A stretch of DNA of 64,000 nucleotides from Chloroflexi bacterium TSY. Lineage in GTDB: Bacteria; Chloroflexota; Anaerolineae; Caldilineales; Caldilineaceae. Position numbers and translations under genes: made by a program. The notes beneath the pieces were generated by a model. The model was not told where the DNA came from, did no database searches, and saw nothing but the letters and a program-made list of their open reading frames with translations. The stretch is from the NCBI GenBank assembly GCA_019217005.1, contig JAHBNG010000056.1, positions 24,264 through 88,263 of the forward strand, written 5' to 3'. Positions 28,949 through 39,753 of the stretch are shown piece after piece (the stretch's first letter is position 1; the number at the start of each line of letters is the position of its first letter).

Positions 28949-30165
28949 ATGAAAGTGAAAATGGGAATCGACTGGAGTGAAAAGAAACATGATGTGATGA
29001 TGTTGGATGAGACAGGACGAGCGCTGGGCTATGCGCAGATAGAGCATAGCCAGAAGGGATTTCGCCAAATTGAAGAAATGAGAAAGAAGACAGGAGCGAG
29101 CCATGATGAAGTGACAGTGGGACTGGAAACAGCGCATAATTTGCTGATTGATTATCTCTGGTCGAGCGGGTACAAGAATGTCTATGTGGTGCCGCCGAAT
29201 GTGGTGAACAAGAGTCGGGAGCGCTATAGTCAAAGTGGTGCGCATAATGATAAGAGTGATGCCTATGTGATAGCAGATTTGTTGCGGACCGATGTCCATC
29301 GATTTTATCCTTGGTCACCTGGCAGTGAATTACTCCAGCAGATGCGAGTGGTCAGCAGTGCCACACAATACTGGACCAAAGAGACTGTGGCCTTATCCAA
29401 CCGTCTGCGCGCTTGCCTGTTGCGTTACCATCCGGCGCTGCTTGAGGTCTTCAGCAACTGGCCTTCTCGGATTGCCTGCCACCTGGTTCTGACCTATCCA
29501 ACGCCAGAGCATGTGCGCAACTCCACCTATGAAGGCTTCCAAGAGTTTCTCAAGCAGCACCGACATACGCAACCCGTAAATGGGTCACTTGTTATGATAA
29601 GTTAACCGCCACTTATCCCACATCAGCTCCTGCATTTGTGCCAGCGTATCAACGAGAAGCTCTTCAGCTGGCTGAATGTCTTTTGCTTACTGCGCTATGA
29701 ACAAGAGACCCTTGACCAGTTACAGTCACTTTTCTGCAACATCCGGATCAGCATATCTTTGCTTCTTTACCTGGTGCTGGCCAGCTTTTAGCTCCCAGTC
29801 TTCTGGTCAAGTTTGGCGAAGACAGGAAACGCTTTCCCTCTCCCATGAGCCTTCAGTCTCTGGCGGGAACCTGTCCTGTCACCAAACAAAGTGGCAAAGT
29901 CAGAACCGTTCATTTCCGCAGAGCTTGCGATCACGACTTTCGTTATTTTACTCAGCAATTTGCTCGCTGCTCCCGCAAAGAGTCTTCTTGGGCCGCTGCT
30001 TTTTACACCGCCGCTCGCCAACGCGGTCTCAAAAAGAGTCATGCTGATCGCACTCTCGCTAATCGCTGGATTTGCATCATTTGGAAATTGTGGCAAGACA
30101 AGAAACCTTATGATGAATCTTTCCATTTGCAGCAACGAGCCCATCGTCGCCAACCTATCGCTTAA
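28949..30165 (+). pseudogene. IS110 transposase, frameshifted (copy 2)
   Basis: ATG at 28949 has GAGGAGG upstream. The N-terminal catalytic domain is intact in one frame to 29605: MGIDWSEKKHD (first Asp), VTVGLETAHNLL (Glu), KSDAYVIADLLRTD (Asp pair). The frame then breaks near 29575, after FLKQHRHTQPV. The rest is spread over other frames: a linker with YQREALQLAECL-like sequence, a poorly placed SLPGAGQL region (about 29760-29790), and finally MSLQSLAGTCPVTKQSGKVR to RRQPIA (29845-30165). Two or more frameshifts are needed to join it, so it is probably dead. Confidence 0.82.
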
Positions 30166-30399
30166 TTGCTTCTAATTTTTTACTATGTATCGCCTTTGGG
30201 TTCCTTGCCTTTGTCCTCATCTATATGTTGACATAACACGCTGCTGGTTCTCTCTATCAGTTCTTCTTCAACGCGCCCTTTTGGAACTGCCATTACATAC
30301 AAAGCGTGTCCGGGAAGTTCATGGCACTTCTTTGTCAACCCCCTGCGATCCTGAAGAGCCCCTTTTTGTTACGCAATAAAGCCTTTCTCTATTATTGAT

Positions 30400-30472
30400 G
30401 GTATGCCAAATTGTGTGTAAATTCGAATTCTCTCTGACTGAGATCGGGAATTTACACAATTTGTGCTATACC
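30400..30472. repeat. 73-bp palindromic element at the 3' end of the ATPase gene
   Basis: GGTATGCCAAATTGTGTGTA at the left pairs imperfectly with the reverse complement of TTTACACAATTTGTGCTATA at the right, giving arms of about 25 bases. The stop codon of the ATPase gene at 30466 falls within the right arm. It could act as a terminator on the minus strand or be a small MITE. No second copy was noticed in the window. Confidence 0.55.
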
Positions 30473-31810
30473 ACGATCTCTGTAAAGTGCCCTGTGCGGC
30501 GATTCAACTCACCTAACGTTGAGCGAACCTTACGTCGGAGTTCAGCGGTTGCATCCTCTCGTGGAAGATCCTCGACATCAAGATAGTGTTCGTATTTCAG
30601 AAATTCTCGCATTAGAGGTTCTGCGGGTCCCCAGAAAGATGAAATACTTGCACGTCTGATCACATCTGCCCGATATAGTTTTTCTAATGAGTCTTGAATC
30701 TCCAACAGATCAGCATCAAGCGCAGTTGCTACTTTTTCAGCCAGAATCCGTTCTTTTGGATGATTCGCAATCCAAAATAGAATCTTGCGCGTCAACTGGT
30801 CTCCGTTCAATTCTCGCACATATTTGCCATACTCTTCCTCATAATGCTCGCGCAATGAACCACGCCGATGGGTCAACTCGAAAAGCACAATCTCATTTAA
30901 TGAGTCGATATCCGGTAATCTTTCCACAGCCGGACATACGCTATTCATCATGCACTCGACAGGATAGGGATAGCCTTGAGTCAACTCCCAAATTGCCAAT
31001 GCTAACATCTCGGTAACTTCAACGCCGTTGATCCGACCGAGCCGGAAAACCATGTCAATTGTGTGTTCTTGGGATAATGGCTCCAGATACCACGGTTGAA
31101 ATCGCCCAGAGAGCATTCCGCCCAAGGCTTCTTCCAACCAACATCGATATGGATGAGCCAGAGACGAGCATGGGCGCCCAGTGACTTTCTGAGGCATATT
31201 GAAACGAGTTTGTTAAATTTTCTGTTGTCTGGTTGTCTGGATTATGGACTCTGGTTAAGACTTGAAACTCATCGATCATCAGCGCGCTGGGAATCTGATG
31301 TTCAAAGCCAAGACCACGCGGCACTTCAATCGCCCAGTGGACAAGATTATATGTAGACGAGGTTTCGGCAGAACGGGTGCGTCGATAGCGGTGAAACAGA
31401 TCGAGCATCAGGTCATCTGACACGTGCTGTGTAAATTCATATAAATCATCATATGCTAAAGGTTGACGAAATAGAGAAGGTTGGCGATAGCGAAAATCTA
31501 GGTAACTGCGAATATAGCCAAGGATATACTCCTCGGCGAATTGAAAGGCATCAATCGGCTTGGCATGATGCAGGTGGTGCGCAAACGAAATATAGATGGG
31601 TATTACTTGCTCTTGCTCATGAAAGAGGCGATTGAAGAGTTTATGTAAGATGGCAGTCTTACCAGTACGACGCAACCCAATCAATGCATAGCTGCGCCGT
31701 CCCGGGTGAGGAATACCCGTCGCCCATTTCCAGAATAGATCAAGCTCTTCGTTGCGATTGACGAACCACACGCCGGCTGGTTCTTCCAGAGGCCCTCGCT
31801 TGTCTTCCAT
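30466..31810 (-). pseudogene. AAA/archaeal-type ATPase, frameshifted
   Basis: The N-terminal frame (31810 to about 31120) has FVNRNEELDLFWKW, a Walker A motif IGLRRTGKTAIL (about residues 43-54) and a Walker B motif ALMIDEFQVL. This pattern belongs to the archaeal-type ATPase family (PF01637-like, STAND/AAA clade). The C-terminal frame (about 31140 to 30466) continues with GRFQPWYLEPLSQEHTIDMV and a winged-helix-like tail. The frames change at a GGAAGAAGCC run near 31115-31130, consistent with a single-base indel. Correcting it would give about 445 residues. It may be a true pseudogene or a sequencing error. Confidence 0.75.
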
Positions 31811-31950
31811 ATCAATTTCCTCACCCGTTGATCAATCACATGCAGTGATAACTATTCTACCACACTTGATATGGCTACCTGCGCCATTGCAATCCGTGCC
31901 AGAAGATCTGAAGTAAGATAGTCGTTGAAAATGAGTCAGGTTTTTGGTCT

Positions 31951-33600
31951 TTATAGCTCAGTCGTGATGAACTGAAATGCGTACAAATCAGCTTGATGCA
32001 AATGAAAGCGAATACGAACTGGCTTGTTCCAGAGTGGGCGGACATCGCTGTTTCCCTGCCAGGAGATCCGATGCCAGATCTTGTTTTCTACACCAACTAT
32101 GGGGTCGCAAAGTTTTGCAGAAAAGCCCTCGTATGGCTGGAATTGGGAGTCCAGCAGTTCGACACGCACATATCCATAGCGGCAATCCGCGTTGATCTGG
32201 AGCGTATCGCCCTCAAACACAAATTGTTTGGTGTATACCTGGCCATCTTCATAGACCGGTTGGAGCCTGGACCAGCCATCTTCATGCAGGATCAGTCCGC
32301 CCACGGCGCGCTTCTGGGGCGGATCACCCTGGAGTGCTTTGCGCTCATCCCACTTTTGCTGTTGACGGACAAACGCTTCTGCCGGATAAACCGGCGTGGG
32401 TGACGTGCGCGCGAGCCAGTTCTGCTTCTGTGGGTTACCGCTATAGGGAATAATCAGCTGACCATCGTGGACCAACAACCCTGACGTAAAGCAAGCAAAG
32501 CCATAATCCTGGCTACCGGGCGGACCATTTTCCACCCACGGACCTGGACCACCCACCCGCTGCCATCGCCATCCATCACGGCTGGTATAGAGACCAAGAC
32601 GACAGAAAGCCTGGTCGCGCCAGTTATGGTTATCGCGTTCCTGCCAGAAAGGCTCGGCCATAAACTCGCCAGTGATGCCAATGTAAAGCCCGCCAACCTT
32701 GCGAACTGACATGTCGTGCATCTCCAGATCGGGTGGCAAATTGCTGTCCCAATCTGCCGAAAGCACCACCTCTTTGGGCGACCAGTTGATGAAGTCGGCG
32801 CTCTCCTGACGACCAATTTGCCGTTTGCGGTAGAGGAAATTCTGATGGTGGGAATATTGGCTGTAGCCGACCCATTTCTGGATGCTCTCATCCCAGAGGA
32901 TCTTCTGTTCATGATGGTGTGGGAACGGAGATTCTTCGCTGATAGTCTGCCAATGCAATCCATCGGGCGAGACATCCACTTGCGAGAGGCGCGGACCCCC
33001 TGCCGGTCTCTGTTTCGCAATCTTTGGGGGCCAGTTGACGAGCAGAAACTTGCGGCTGGGGTCGCTCCGATCATGGTTGAGCACCAACCCCGATTGCGAT
33101 ATGTCAGGATGGACGATGTTGGTCGCCTTGTGTTCTTGGTAGGGCAAACAGTCGTCCCGCAAAGGTTTCTCCCAGTTCAGAGCATCATGGGACTCTGCAT
33201 AACAAAGTACCTGGCCCGTGTTAAATGGATCATTGGTCAAACCTTGCCAATACCACATCTTGAATTTGCCATCGTCGGGGTCATGAACAACTCCCGATAT
33301 ACCCGGATTGAACTGCACCTGCTCCCAAGGGAGATTCGACCAGCTCAACAGGGGCTTTGCGGCTTTGGTCGGCTTGCAAATCTCTCGGTGAACGCCGTCC
33401 AGGTGGTCAAGGATAAAGTTGTCCAAAAAGAGCTGTTTCTCGGTACCGATATGCAAGAAAGGAACTTTGTAGTCTGGCGGAATGTAGGGGTAGTCCCGAT
33501 CCACCGAGCGTTGGCCGCCCCAGATGGCGTCAGCTTTCTGCTGGATGTCGAGGAACTCTGTGAGAGTCTTTTGTTCAGGTCTGTTGGGCATGGTGTCCAT
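31951..33600 (-). CDS. Glycoside-hydrolase-like five-bladed propeller protein (GH32/43 superfamily type)
   Basis: This 549-residue protein shows repeated propeller-blade motifs: FNPGISGVVHDPDDGKFKMW, VLCYAESHDALNWEKP, LSQVDVSPDGLHWQTI and GLYTSRDGWRWQRVGG. These sample/DP-type blades are typical of five-bladed propeller glycosidases of the GH32/GH43/GH68 superfamily. A C-terminal beta domain (VRVELLDSQFQPYEGFSAKL) resembles the beta-sandwich of GH32-like enzymes. No signal peptide is seen, so it is likely cytoplasmic. Acidic candidates exist (HDPDDGK, HDMSVRK) but the catalytic pair is not assigned. It follows the sugar-binding protein and permease genes on the same strand, so it probably acts on the imported sugar. 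A terminator-like hairpin lies upstream of it. Confidence 0.75.
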   Translation of the reverse strand: MDTMPNRPEQKTLTEFLDIQQKADAIWGGQRSVDRDYPYIPPDYKVPFLHIGTEKQLFLDNFILDHLDGVHREICKPTKAAKPLLSWSNLPWEQVQFNPGISGVVHDPDDGKFKMWYWQGLTNDPFNTGQVLCYAESHDALNWEKPLRDDCLPYQEHKATNIVHPDISQSGLVLNHDRSDPSRKFLLVNWPPKIAKQRPAGGPRLSQVDVSPDGLHWQTISEESPFPHHHEQKILWDESIQKWVGYSQYSHHQNFLYRKRQIGRQESADFINWSPKEVVLSADWDSNLPPDLEMHDMSVRKVGGLYIGITGEFMAEPFWQERDNHNWRDQAFCRLGLYTSRDGWRWQRVGGPGPWVENGPPGSQDYGFACFTSGLLVHDGQLIIPYSGNPQKQNWLARTSPTPVYPAEAFVRQQQKWDERKALQGDPPQKRAVGGLILHEDGWSRLQPVYEDGQVYTKQFVFEGDTLQINADCRYGYVRVELLDSQFQPYEGFSAKLCDPIVGVENKIWHRISWQGNSDVRPLWNKPVRIRFHLHQADLYAFQFITTEL

Positions 33601-33644
33601 GAATGTCTCTCTTTATCCGTATCTTCCAGAAAAATGGGGATGAA

Positions 33645-33710
33645 ATCTTTCCGGAAGGGGTCACAAATAAGCTCTAATACCAGACCACTCTTGACCTCTT
33701 CTGGAAAGAT
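33645..33710. repeat. Palindromic repeat, copy 1 (family F)
   Basis: ATCTTTCCGGAAGGGGTCA at the left is mirrored by TTGACCTCTTCTGGAAAGAT at the right. A second copy with nearly the same arms lies at 48385-48450. It lies 44 bases upstream of the propeller gene start and could affect its expression. Confidence 0.6.
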
Positions 33711-33776
33711 CGGCTCTATCCAACCAATATTTGTAAAGTCGTCTGTTCTGCCAATGTAAATAGAGCGAAGAACAAT

Positions 33777-33907
33777 AGAGTTGTTCCGAAATAAGCAGGC
33801 AGAGCATTCCGGGAATGGACCAAGCAAACTCTCTCGACCGCAACAACGCCTGGTCCATTCCCGGAATGCGGTCATCGATGTTCATATCATTGTTTCGGAA
33901 CAACTCT
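33777..33907. repeat. 131-bp nested palindrome
   Basis: Outer arms AGAGTTGTTCCGAAATAA (33777 onward) and TTGTTTCGGAACAACTCT (to 33907) enclose inner arms GCATTCCGGGAATGGACCA and TGGTCCATTCCCGGAATGC. Two perfect or near-perfect inverted repeats inside each other make a strong cruciform or RNA hairpin. It lies between the binding-protein and propeller genes. Confidence 0.65.
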
Positions 33908-33914
33908 AATATAA

Positions 33915-33950
33915 CACAAAAACCCCTCTCCCAGGCAAAGGAAGAGGGGT
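33915..33950 (-). terminator. Rho-independent terminator after the sugar-binding protein
   Basis: Read on the minus strand, ACCCCTCTTCC and GGGAGAGGGGT form a GC-rich stem with a short loop, followed directly by TTTTTGTGTT. It lies about 150 bases after the stop codon of the binding-protein gene and would separate it from the propeller gene. Confidence 0.7.
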
Positions 33951-34097
33951 CGGCCAAGTCCTATTTGACACAACGCAACCAGCTACTACACACTACCTAA
34001 GGCTAAACAAAAAATATATGACGTCGAACACTCATTTTGACTATGCACCATGAATCACGAATCGTCGATATTGTTTTGAAATAGCCTAATACAGCTT

Positions 34098-35465
34098 TTA
34101 CGACGGCATGGGCTCATCCAAAATGGCCTGCGTTTTACGTTCAATCTCAGCCGCATATCCCTCAAAGGTCTCTTCACCTTCCCAGATCAGGTCGATCTCG
34201 GAGCGGAAAACGTTGTTCGCTTCGGTGAAGCGGGTATTCCAGGGCATGGGATATGGCTCAACGCCTTCGGTAATCACTGTATCGGTGAAGCCGTAGAGCG
34301 GGTTAACTGCATTCACCTCTGGATCGGTCCAGACTGATTTGCGACCGTTGGTCTGGCGCTTGGCTTCCAATACGTTGAAGATACCGGCCTCTTTGGAGGT
34401 CAGCAGCTTGGCAAATTCCCAGGCTTCATCGGGTGCTGCGGAGTTGGAGTTGATCATCCAGTGGTTTCCAGAGAAACAGGTACCCTGACGCCCCGTCTGG
34501 CCGGGAGGTAGAGGAATAGCACCAACTTCGAAGCGATCCCCTGCCTGCGCTTGCGCTCGTGTCAATACTCCGACCGTGCTTGCATGGGTGGCTTCCAAAC
34601 CCGCAACGAATAGATTGGGTTCAACGCCCTCTTTGTCAGCCGCTCTCGGAGCCACTTTGTCGTCCAATAGACTCACATACCACGCAGCGATTTCAGCGTG
34701 CAGATCGGTGTTGTAACTCATCGTGCGCCCCTCTGCATCCATGATCCAGGAGTCTGTGGAGTCAACATCCCCAAAGGAACGCGATGTATTGCTATAGTAG
34801 TGCATGGCGCTCATGCTGTCGAAACCCATGCCAAAGATTCCGGCATCGGGATCAGCTGCTTCGCGGGCCAAGTCAGACCAATCTTGTATCGTCCAGCCAA
34901 CCTCGGGGATAGCCAGCCCTTTCTCTTCCAGCATTGTCTTGTTGAATGCCAGGGCAATGTTCCCACCCGGATGTACCACATCTGGCAAGTTGAAGCTTTT
35001 ACCCTGCCATTTATTTCCTTCGAGTACACTTGGATAAAAATCATCGGGATCATCTGGCGGACTGGAGGCCCAGAGGTCGTCTGTTTCCAAGTAGATACCC
35101 TTCACAAAATTAATGAAGATCCAGCGGTGATGGCCATAGAGCAAATCCTGCAAGGTTCCAGCGATGAAGCCAGTTTGCGTTTTGGTTTCGATCTCGCCAT
35201 ATATCGTCTCTTCGACCACTACCTCAACGCCGGTTTCCTCAGTAAAGCGCGGTCCAAATTCTTGCGGCGTCAACGCTAAATTGCCTGCGGGTACTTGGAT
35301 GCGCAGCGTAATCGCCTCTGCAGCGGGTGCCGCGTCCCCTCCAGCAGAACCAGGGGCGCCGCTTGGAGGCACACAGGCAGACAAGAGCTGAGCCGAAGCT
35401 GCTCCGAGACCAGTAACGGCAACACCTTTCAAAAAGTTGCGGCGAGTGATTTGCTTTCGATTCAT
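34098..35465 (-). CDS. Sugar ABC transporter binding lipoprotein, Tat-exported
   Basis: This 455-residue protein has a twin-arginine signal (TRRNFLKGVAVTGLGAASAQ, residues 8-27) and a lipobox LLSAC with Cys at residue 31. A Gly/Ala-rich linker follows. The mature part is a family 1 extracellular binding protein: EEFGPRFTEETGVEVVVEE-type N-lobe, LPPGQTGRQGTCFSGNHWMI, and a C-terminal AWEFAKLLTSKEA segment, all typical of sugar-binding proteins. The start has a strong AGGAG eight bases upstream. It is encoded downstream of two MalF/MalG-type permease genes on the same strand, but a decayed IS now lies between. The terminator at 33915-33950 follows it. The ligand is unknown. Confidence 0.92.
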   Translation of the reverse strand: MNRKQITRRNFLKGVAVTGLGAASAQLLSACVPPSGAPGSAGGDAAPAAEAITLRIQVPAGNLALTPQEFGPRFTEETGVEVVVEETIYGEIETKTQTGFIAGTLQDLLYGHHRWIFINFVKGIYLETDDLWASSPPDDPDDFYPSVLEGNKWQGKSFNLPDVVHPGGNIALAFNKTMLEEKGLAIPEVGWTIQDWSDLAREAADPDAGIFGMGFDSMSAMHYYSNTSRSFGDVDSTDSWIMDAEGRTMSYNTDLHAEIAAWYVSLLDDKVAPRAADKEGVEPNLFVAGLEATHASTVGVLTRAQAQAGDRFEVGAIPLPPGQTGRQGTCFSGNHWMINSNSAAPDEAWEFAKLLTSKEAGIFNVLEAKRQTNGRKSVWTDPEVNAVNPLYGFTDTVITEGVEPYPMPWNTRFTEANNVFRSEIDLIWEGEETFEGYAAEIERKTQAILDEPMPS

Positions 35466-35648
35466 AAAGCTTCTCCTTTGGAGCTGTTCATTCCAGACGG
35501 ATTGAGTGGAATATCGATACTCGGTTCAACATGAAATCCAGAGGTTTAGAGGGATCAGGAATGGGGGGCTGGGGACCAGGGAAAATCAGTACCCCATCCC
35601 AGAACTCTGATTTTATGGTGGGTCCACCTCCTTTCAATATGTGAACTT

Positions 35649-37520
35649 TCTCGGAAAGTGTAGTCGGATGTCAGACCAGAGAGGTCGAGGCCGACCAATC
35701 GCGAGTTGTTAAGAATTTACCCCCAACCCCAAGCTGTTTCCGACGTAGTGATAAGTAGAAAGTGTGGGCTCATTGGAACGACCAAACGGAAACAGAAAGG
35801 GGGGTCGGATGTTAACCAGCATCTTCCGTCACAAGCAGTATGTGCGGTTTGTACGCCATCGAGCGGGTCGATATGGTGCGCTGCGCTGCGACCATCGCCA
35901 TTATGCGGTATGGCGCAAGCTGTCAGCGACGAATCTCGATGGTGCGTACCCGTTTTTGGCACCGTTATACGTGCCAGACTGGGGACGACCCGTGCGCGAC
36001 CCGGTGTCCATGTTGCGCTCGTGTCTGGCCATGATGCTCTGTGGTCAGACGAGCTTCGATGTGTGGGTGGGGCAGATGCGCGATGAGCCCTTCTACGCCC
36101 TCATCAGCGGCTTCGAGCCCAACGACGTGCCTGGCGTGGGCACGTTTTACGACTTTCAAGACCGTCTCCTGCAACGCGAGCGGCAAGCCCGCAGCCAGGC
36201 TCGTCGCCCCTATCAACGGCGAGATGAGCGGGATCAAGCCGCTGCCCACAAGGACAAGAACGATCTGCGCCCCCATGCGGGCATCGTCAATCGCCTGACC
36301 GCGCTCATTCTGGGGCGCCCTTTTGCGCCGCCAGCCGTCGCTGAACTACTGGCAGGTCAGACTGGTATGGCCGCCTTGCCTGGGAGCAGGTGCTGCAACG
36401 GCTCTTCTATGGCTGCTTTGTGGCCCACTCAGTCGAGTTGGGCTTAATCGACCTGGACCATCTCCATGTGGCTGGCGACGGCGCCAAACTGCCCACTTGG
36501 GCCAATCCTTCTGGCAAGAAACTGTGTGACTGCGACAATCGAGGGAAGAAATCAGACCAACGCTGCCGCTGCCATCGGGCCTACAACGACCCCCATGCCC
36601 TTTGGGGCTGGGATAGCTATCGCCACTGTTGGGTCTATGGGCACACTTGCTATGAATTGACTGCCTATTCCCTCCAGCATCGCTGTCAACTGCCCCTGGT
36701 CATCACCATGGCTGATGGCAATCGCCACGACAGCGTCCTTGGTCTTGCCACACTCTATCGAGGGTGCGAACTCTTCGGCTTGCCCATCCAGACTGCCACT
36801 TTGGATGCGGCTCATGATGTCATCGGCTATTATCGTCTCGCCACACTGCGCTGGCACATGGCGCTGGTCATGCCCTTAACCAACGCAACCAGGACCACAG
36901 CCGCTTTGCTGGCTCCATACGCCTAGACGGCAGTATCCCTATCTGTCCCGCCGGGCGACACGCTGGGGCTTCTGTCCCGACCGCTTGCGCATCAAGTGGC
37001 GCTGTCCCTGGCCGCCGCCACGGACGACGTGACCACCTGTCCGCACTTTGGCCAGGATTGCTCTGGTTCAGCCTATGGGCGCGTCGTCTATACCTATCCC
37101 AAGGACAACTATCGCTTGCACACCCGCATCCCCAGGGACAGCGACCTTTGGCAACTTCATGCTAACGCTCGCTCCTGCGCTGAACGCTCAGTCAAGCGCA
37201 AGAGTACGACTTTCATCTCCTCCAGACCCGCACTGCTGGCCGCGACCGATGGTTCTTCCGCTTCGCTCGCGGCCATGTGTCAGCACGTCGACGCCTGGCT
37301 ACACCATGCCGCCCGACGACTCGCTTAACACTTGACCCCCTGGGCCACTCACACTTCTCCGCGCTCGGCCAGGACTACGGATGCCGACCCTTGCCTACTT
37401 TTCCCTGCCACTCACACTTTTTTGCCGCTATCCGACATTTTTCTTCCTACTCCCTCCCTTACGCACTTTTTCGACCCTCCTCGCACCATCGACCTCGGGG
37501 ATGATGTGCACTTTCCGAGA
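35649..37520 (+). mobile_element. Decayed IS (IS4/IS5-superfamily type) in the sugar-importer operon
   Basis: TCTCGGAAAGTG at 35649-35660 and CACTTTCCGAGA at 37509-37520 form perfect 12-bp inverted ends. No target duplication is evident. It contains remains of one transposase on the plus strand and lies between the MalG-type permease and the binding-protein gene. It may cut the binding-protein gene off from the operon promoter. Confidence 0.65.
35809..37328 (+). pseudogene. Transposase remnant with several frameshifts
   Basis: Segments in three frames follow in order. The first is MLTSIFRHKQYVRFVRHRAG with SMLRSCLAMMLCGQTSFDVW and VPGVGTFYDFQDRL (35809 to about 36360). The second is VELGLIDLDHLHVAGDGAKL and WGWDSYRHCWVYGHTCYELT with the acidic MADGNRHDS motif (about 36390-36926). 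The third is YGRVVYTYPKDNYRLHTRIP and a C-terminal DRWFFRFA region (about 37060-37328). The order matches DDE transposases of the IS1182/IS4 type with a DUF772-like N-terminus. At least three frame changes and stops mean it is dead. Confidence 0.7.
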
Positions 37521-37658
37521 GAGCTCTATGTGGGGTCAACTGAGAAGATTTGAAGATTCAGACTTGCCAATGATTAAGGCTGAACGGCAAATGGAAAATT
37601 CTTAACGGATCTGCTTTGCAAATCCTATTCCGCTCGATTATTTTGGTCCGTCCTGCTT

Positions 37659-38549
37659 CTAACCCTTGATGCCAGACATGACAATACCCTGCACAAAGAA
37701 GCGCTGCCCCAGGAAAAAGATCACGATGATCGGTATCATTGACATGACGCAGGCCGCCATCAACAGATGCTGCATCGGTTCTCCTCCTACTTCGGGCACG
37801 GCGTTGAAGAACTGGATACCCACAGAAATTGTGAACTTCTCGGGGCTGTTCAGATAGATCAATGGTCCTAGAAAATCGCTCCAACTGGCGATCAGGGAAA
37901 TGATCGCTAGCGTAGCCAAGACCGGTTTACAGAGGGGCATGAGGATCGACCAGAAGATACGAAAGAACCCCGCGCCATCGATCAGCGCCGCCTCATCCAA
38001 ATCCCGCGGCAAGCTCATAAAAAATTGACGCATGAGAAAGATGGCAAAGGCACCGCCGCCAAACCAGTGAGGCACCCATAAAGGCAGGATGGTATTGATC
38101 CAACCCAATCTGTAGAAGAGCACAAACTGAGGAATTAACGTAACTTGGGCAGGGAGCATCATCGTCGCAAGCGTGATCATGAAAAGCATATTTCGCCCGC
38201 GATACTCAAATCGAGCAAATGAATAGGCGACGAGTGATGCCGTGATCAGCGTCCCGCTAACGGTCAAGACGACAATGACAATGGAGTTGATAAACCAACG
38301 GCCTACCGGATAAGAAATGTTCAGCACCTGCCAGTAGTTGCTCCATTGTGGGACAGCCGGCACCTGGATGGGGGGAAAGGCAAACATCTCGGGAATCGTC
38401 TTGAGCGAACTCATCAACGTCCAGAAGAAGGGATACCCAAACATGACGCACAGAGATAATACAATTACGTATAGAGCAACACGGCCAATATTGGTGGGAG
38501 CTTGCAAGAGCGGTCTGGATGTGGACTGGGTATATGTTTGCTGTGTCAT
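37659..38549 (-). CDS. Sugar ABC transporter permease (MalG type)
   Basis: This 296-residue inner-membrane protein has six hydrophobic segments, beginning with VALYVIVLSLCVMFGYPFFW. It carries the cytoplasmic EAA loop EAALIDGAGFFRIFWSILMP (about residues 188-207) that contacts the ATPase. It ends QRFFVQGIVMSGIKG, the usual MalG-type ending (...GxxxGaVKG). It lies 11 bases after the MalF-type gene. It should form the channel with that protein, but no ATPase gene is present nearby, so a shared ATPase is likely. Confidence 0.92.
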   Translation of the reverse strand: MTQQTYTQSTSRPLLQAPTNIGRVALYVIVLSLCVMFGYPFFWTLMSSLKTIPEMFAFPPIQVPAVPQWSNYWQVLNISYPVGRWFINSIVIVVLTVSGTLITASLVAYSFARFEYRGRNMLFMITLATMMLPAQVTLIPQFVLFYRLGWINTILPLWVPHWFGGGAFAIFLMRQFFMSLPRDLDEAALIDGAGFFRIFWSILMPLCKPVLATLAIISLIASWSDFLGPLIYLNSPEKFTISVGIQFFNAVPEVGGEPMQHLLMAACVMSMIPIIVIFFLGQRFFVQGIVMSGIKG

Positions 38550-38560
38550 GATTCTACCTC

Positions 38561-39516
38561 CTAGGCCCCCTCATAGTGAACCCATCGTCGCGAGTAGCAC
38601 ACCTGGAACCACGTAAAGAGTATTAAGATCGCTGCTAGCACCCAAGCCAGTGCACTACCATATCCCAGACGGAAATATTGGAATGCTTCAAAGTAGATGT
38701 GCAGAGCGAAGGACCACCTTGCGTTGCAACCCAGGCCGTCGTAAAGACTTTGAGCGCACCAATCACAGCCAGCACCACGTTGAAGAAAATCGTCGGTGTC
38801 AACATGGGCAACGTTACATGGCGAAACTTGGCCCACGAACCGCCACCATCGATAGCGGCGGCGTCGTAGAGTTCTTGGGGCACTCCCTGCAGTCCCGCCA
38901 AGAAAATCAGCATGGTATTGCCGCCCATGGCTGCCCATACATTGATCAAGGTCACCGAAAGGAGTGCAGTATCTCGCGAGGCCAGCCAAGCCGGTGGGTT
39001 GTCCACACCGATGCCCTGCAGAAACTGGTTGATGGGGCCGACCCGAGGCGCCAATAAAAAGGTCCAGAGGACTGCTAGCGCAACGGCCGGAATTAGATGG
39101 GGAATAAAAAAGATCGTTCGGTATACGTTTGTCCCGACCAGTTTCTGATTTAACAGGATGGCCAGCAGAAGCGCGCCGCCAACAGCAAACGGTAGATAGA
39201 CGCCTGCAAAGGTGAAGGTACGTCCTAGAGAGGGCCAGAAGAGTTCATCGGTTGTAAATGCTTTGACATAATTATCCAGGCCGATGAAGCGCGGGGAACC
39301 GATCACAGCATATTCGGTAAAGCCGAAGTAGAATGAGGCCAGAATCGGACCGCCCCAGAAGATGATCAAACCCAGAATCCAGGGCAAAGCAAAGACATAC
39401 CCCCAAACTGCGCGCTTTGTCTGAAATGCAGATTCTGCCCCAACCAGACGACTCAACAGACTGAGATTGGCGCGCTGAGGTGGAGGAACCGCTGCTTGCC
39501 TTTCCGCAACTGCCAC
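38561..39516 (-). pseudogene. Sugar ABC transporter permease (MalF type), frameshifted
   Basis: From 39516 the frame reads MAVAERQAAVPPPQRANLSL with six hydrophobic stretches and the EAA-type loop ELYDAAAIDGGGSWAKFRHV (about residues 213-232). At about 38700-38712, after WVATQGGPS, the frame breaks. The expected ending FALHIYFEAFQYFRLGYGSA to RRWVHYEGA is in another frame down to 38561. A small deletion near the GGPS motif, which in relatives is followed by several more residues, explains it. Without repair, the last helix is lost. Its partner is the MalG-type gene 11 bases downstream. This breaks the importer unless the sequence is in error. Confidence 0.82.
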
Positions 39517-39753
39517 GATGATCTCCTTTCACCAAATCGAGAAAAGGGTTAGGCTCACCGCCCCCATTCAGAATAGGGAACTGCTAGGCATAGAAAGATA
39601 TCTGGATATCTATAGGCTGCACCTTTTCAGAATCAATTCTGGATAGGTACGGTTGGACCGAGGATAGAAATTCGAATAATCCAATCATACGCCAATCGAC
39701 CAAGAATTCCAAATTTGGCAAAATAGTGAACGGACAGCCGCTAAGAACGGCTA

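Larger units (their letters stand above)
28685..30319 (+). mobile_element. IS110-family element, copy 2
   Basis: This is the second IS110 copy, in opposite orientation to copy 1 with the left ends facing each other. It runs from TGACCTCTTCCT at 28685 to AAGCGTGTCCGGGAAGTT at 30302-30319. The left noncoding region is about 264 bases. The proteins differ at many positions (compare WSEKKHDVMMLDETGR with WSETKHDVMITDENGR), so this is two related elements and not a recent duplication. Confidence 0.75.

Noticed and set aside
32716..33759. Long plus-strand frame of 347 residues
   Set aside because: It is antisense to the propeller enzyme, which has clear domain repeats, and has no recognisable family.
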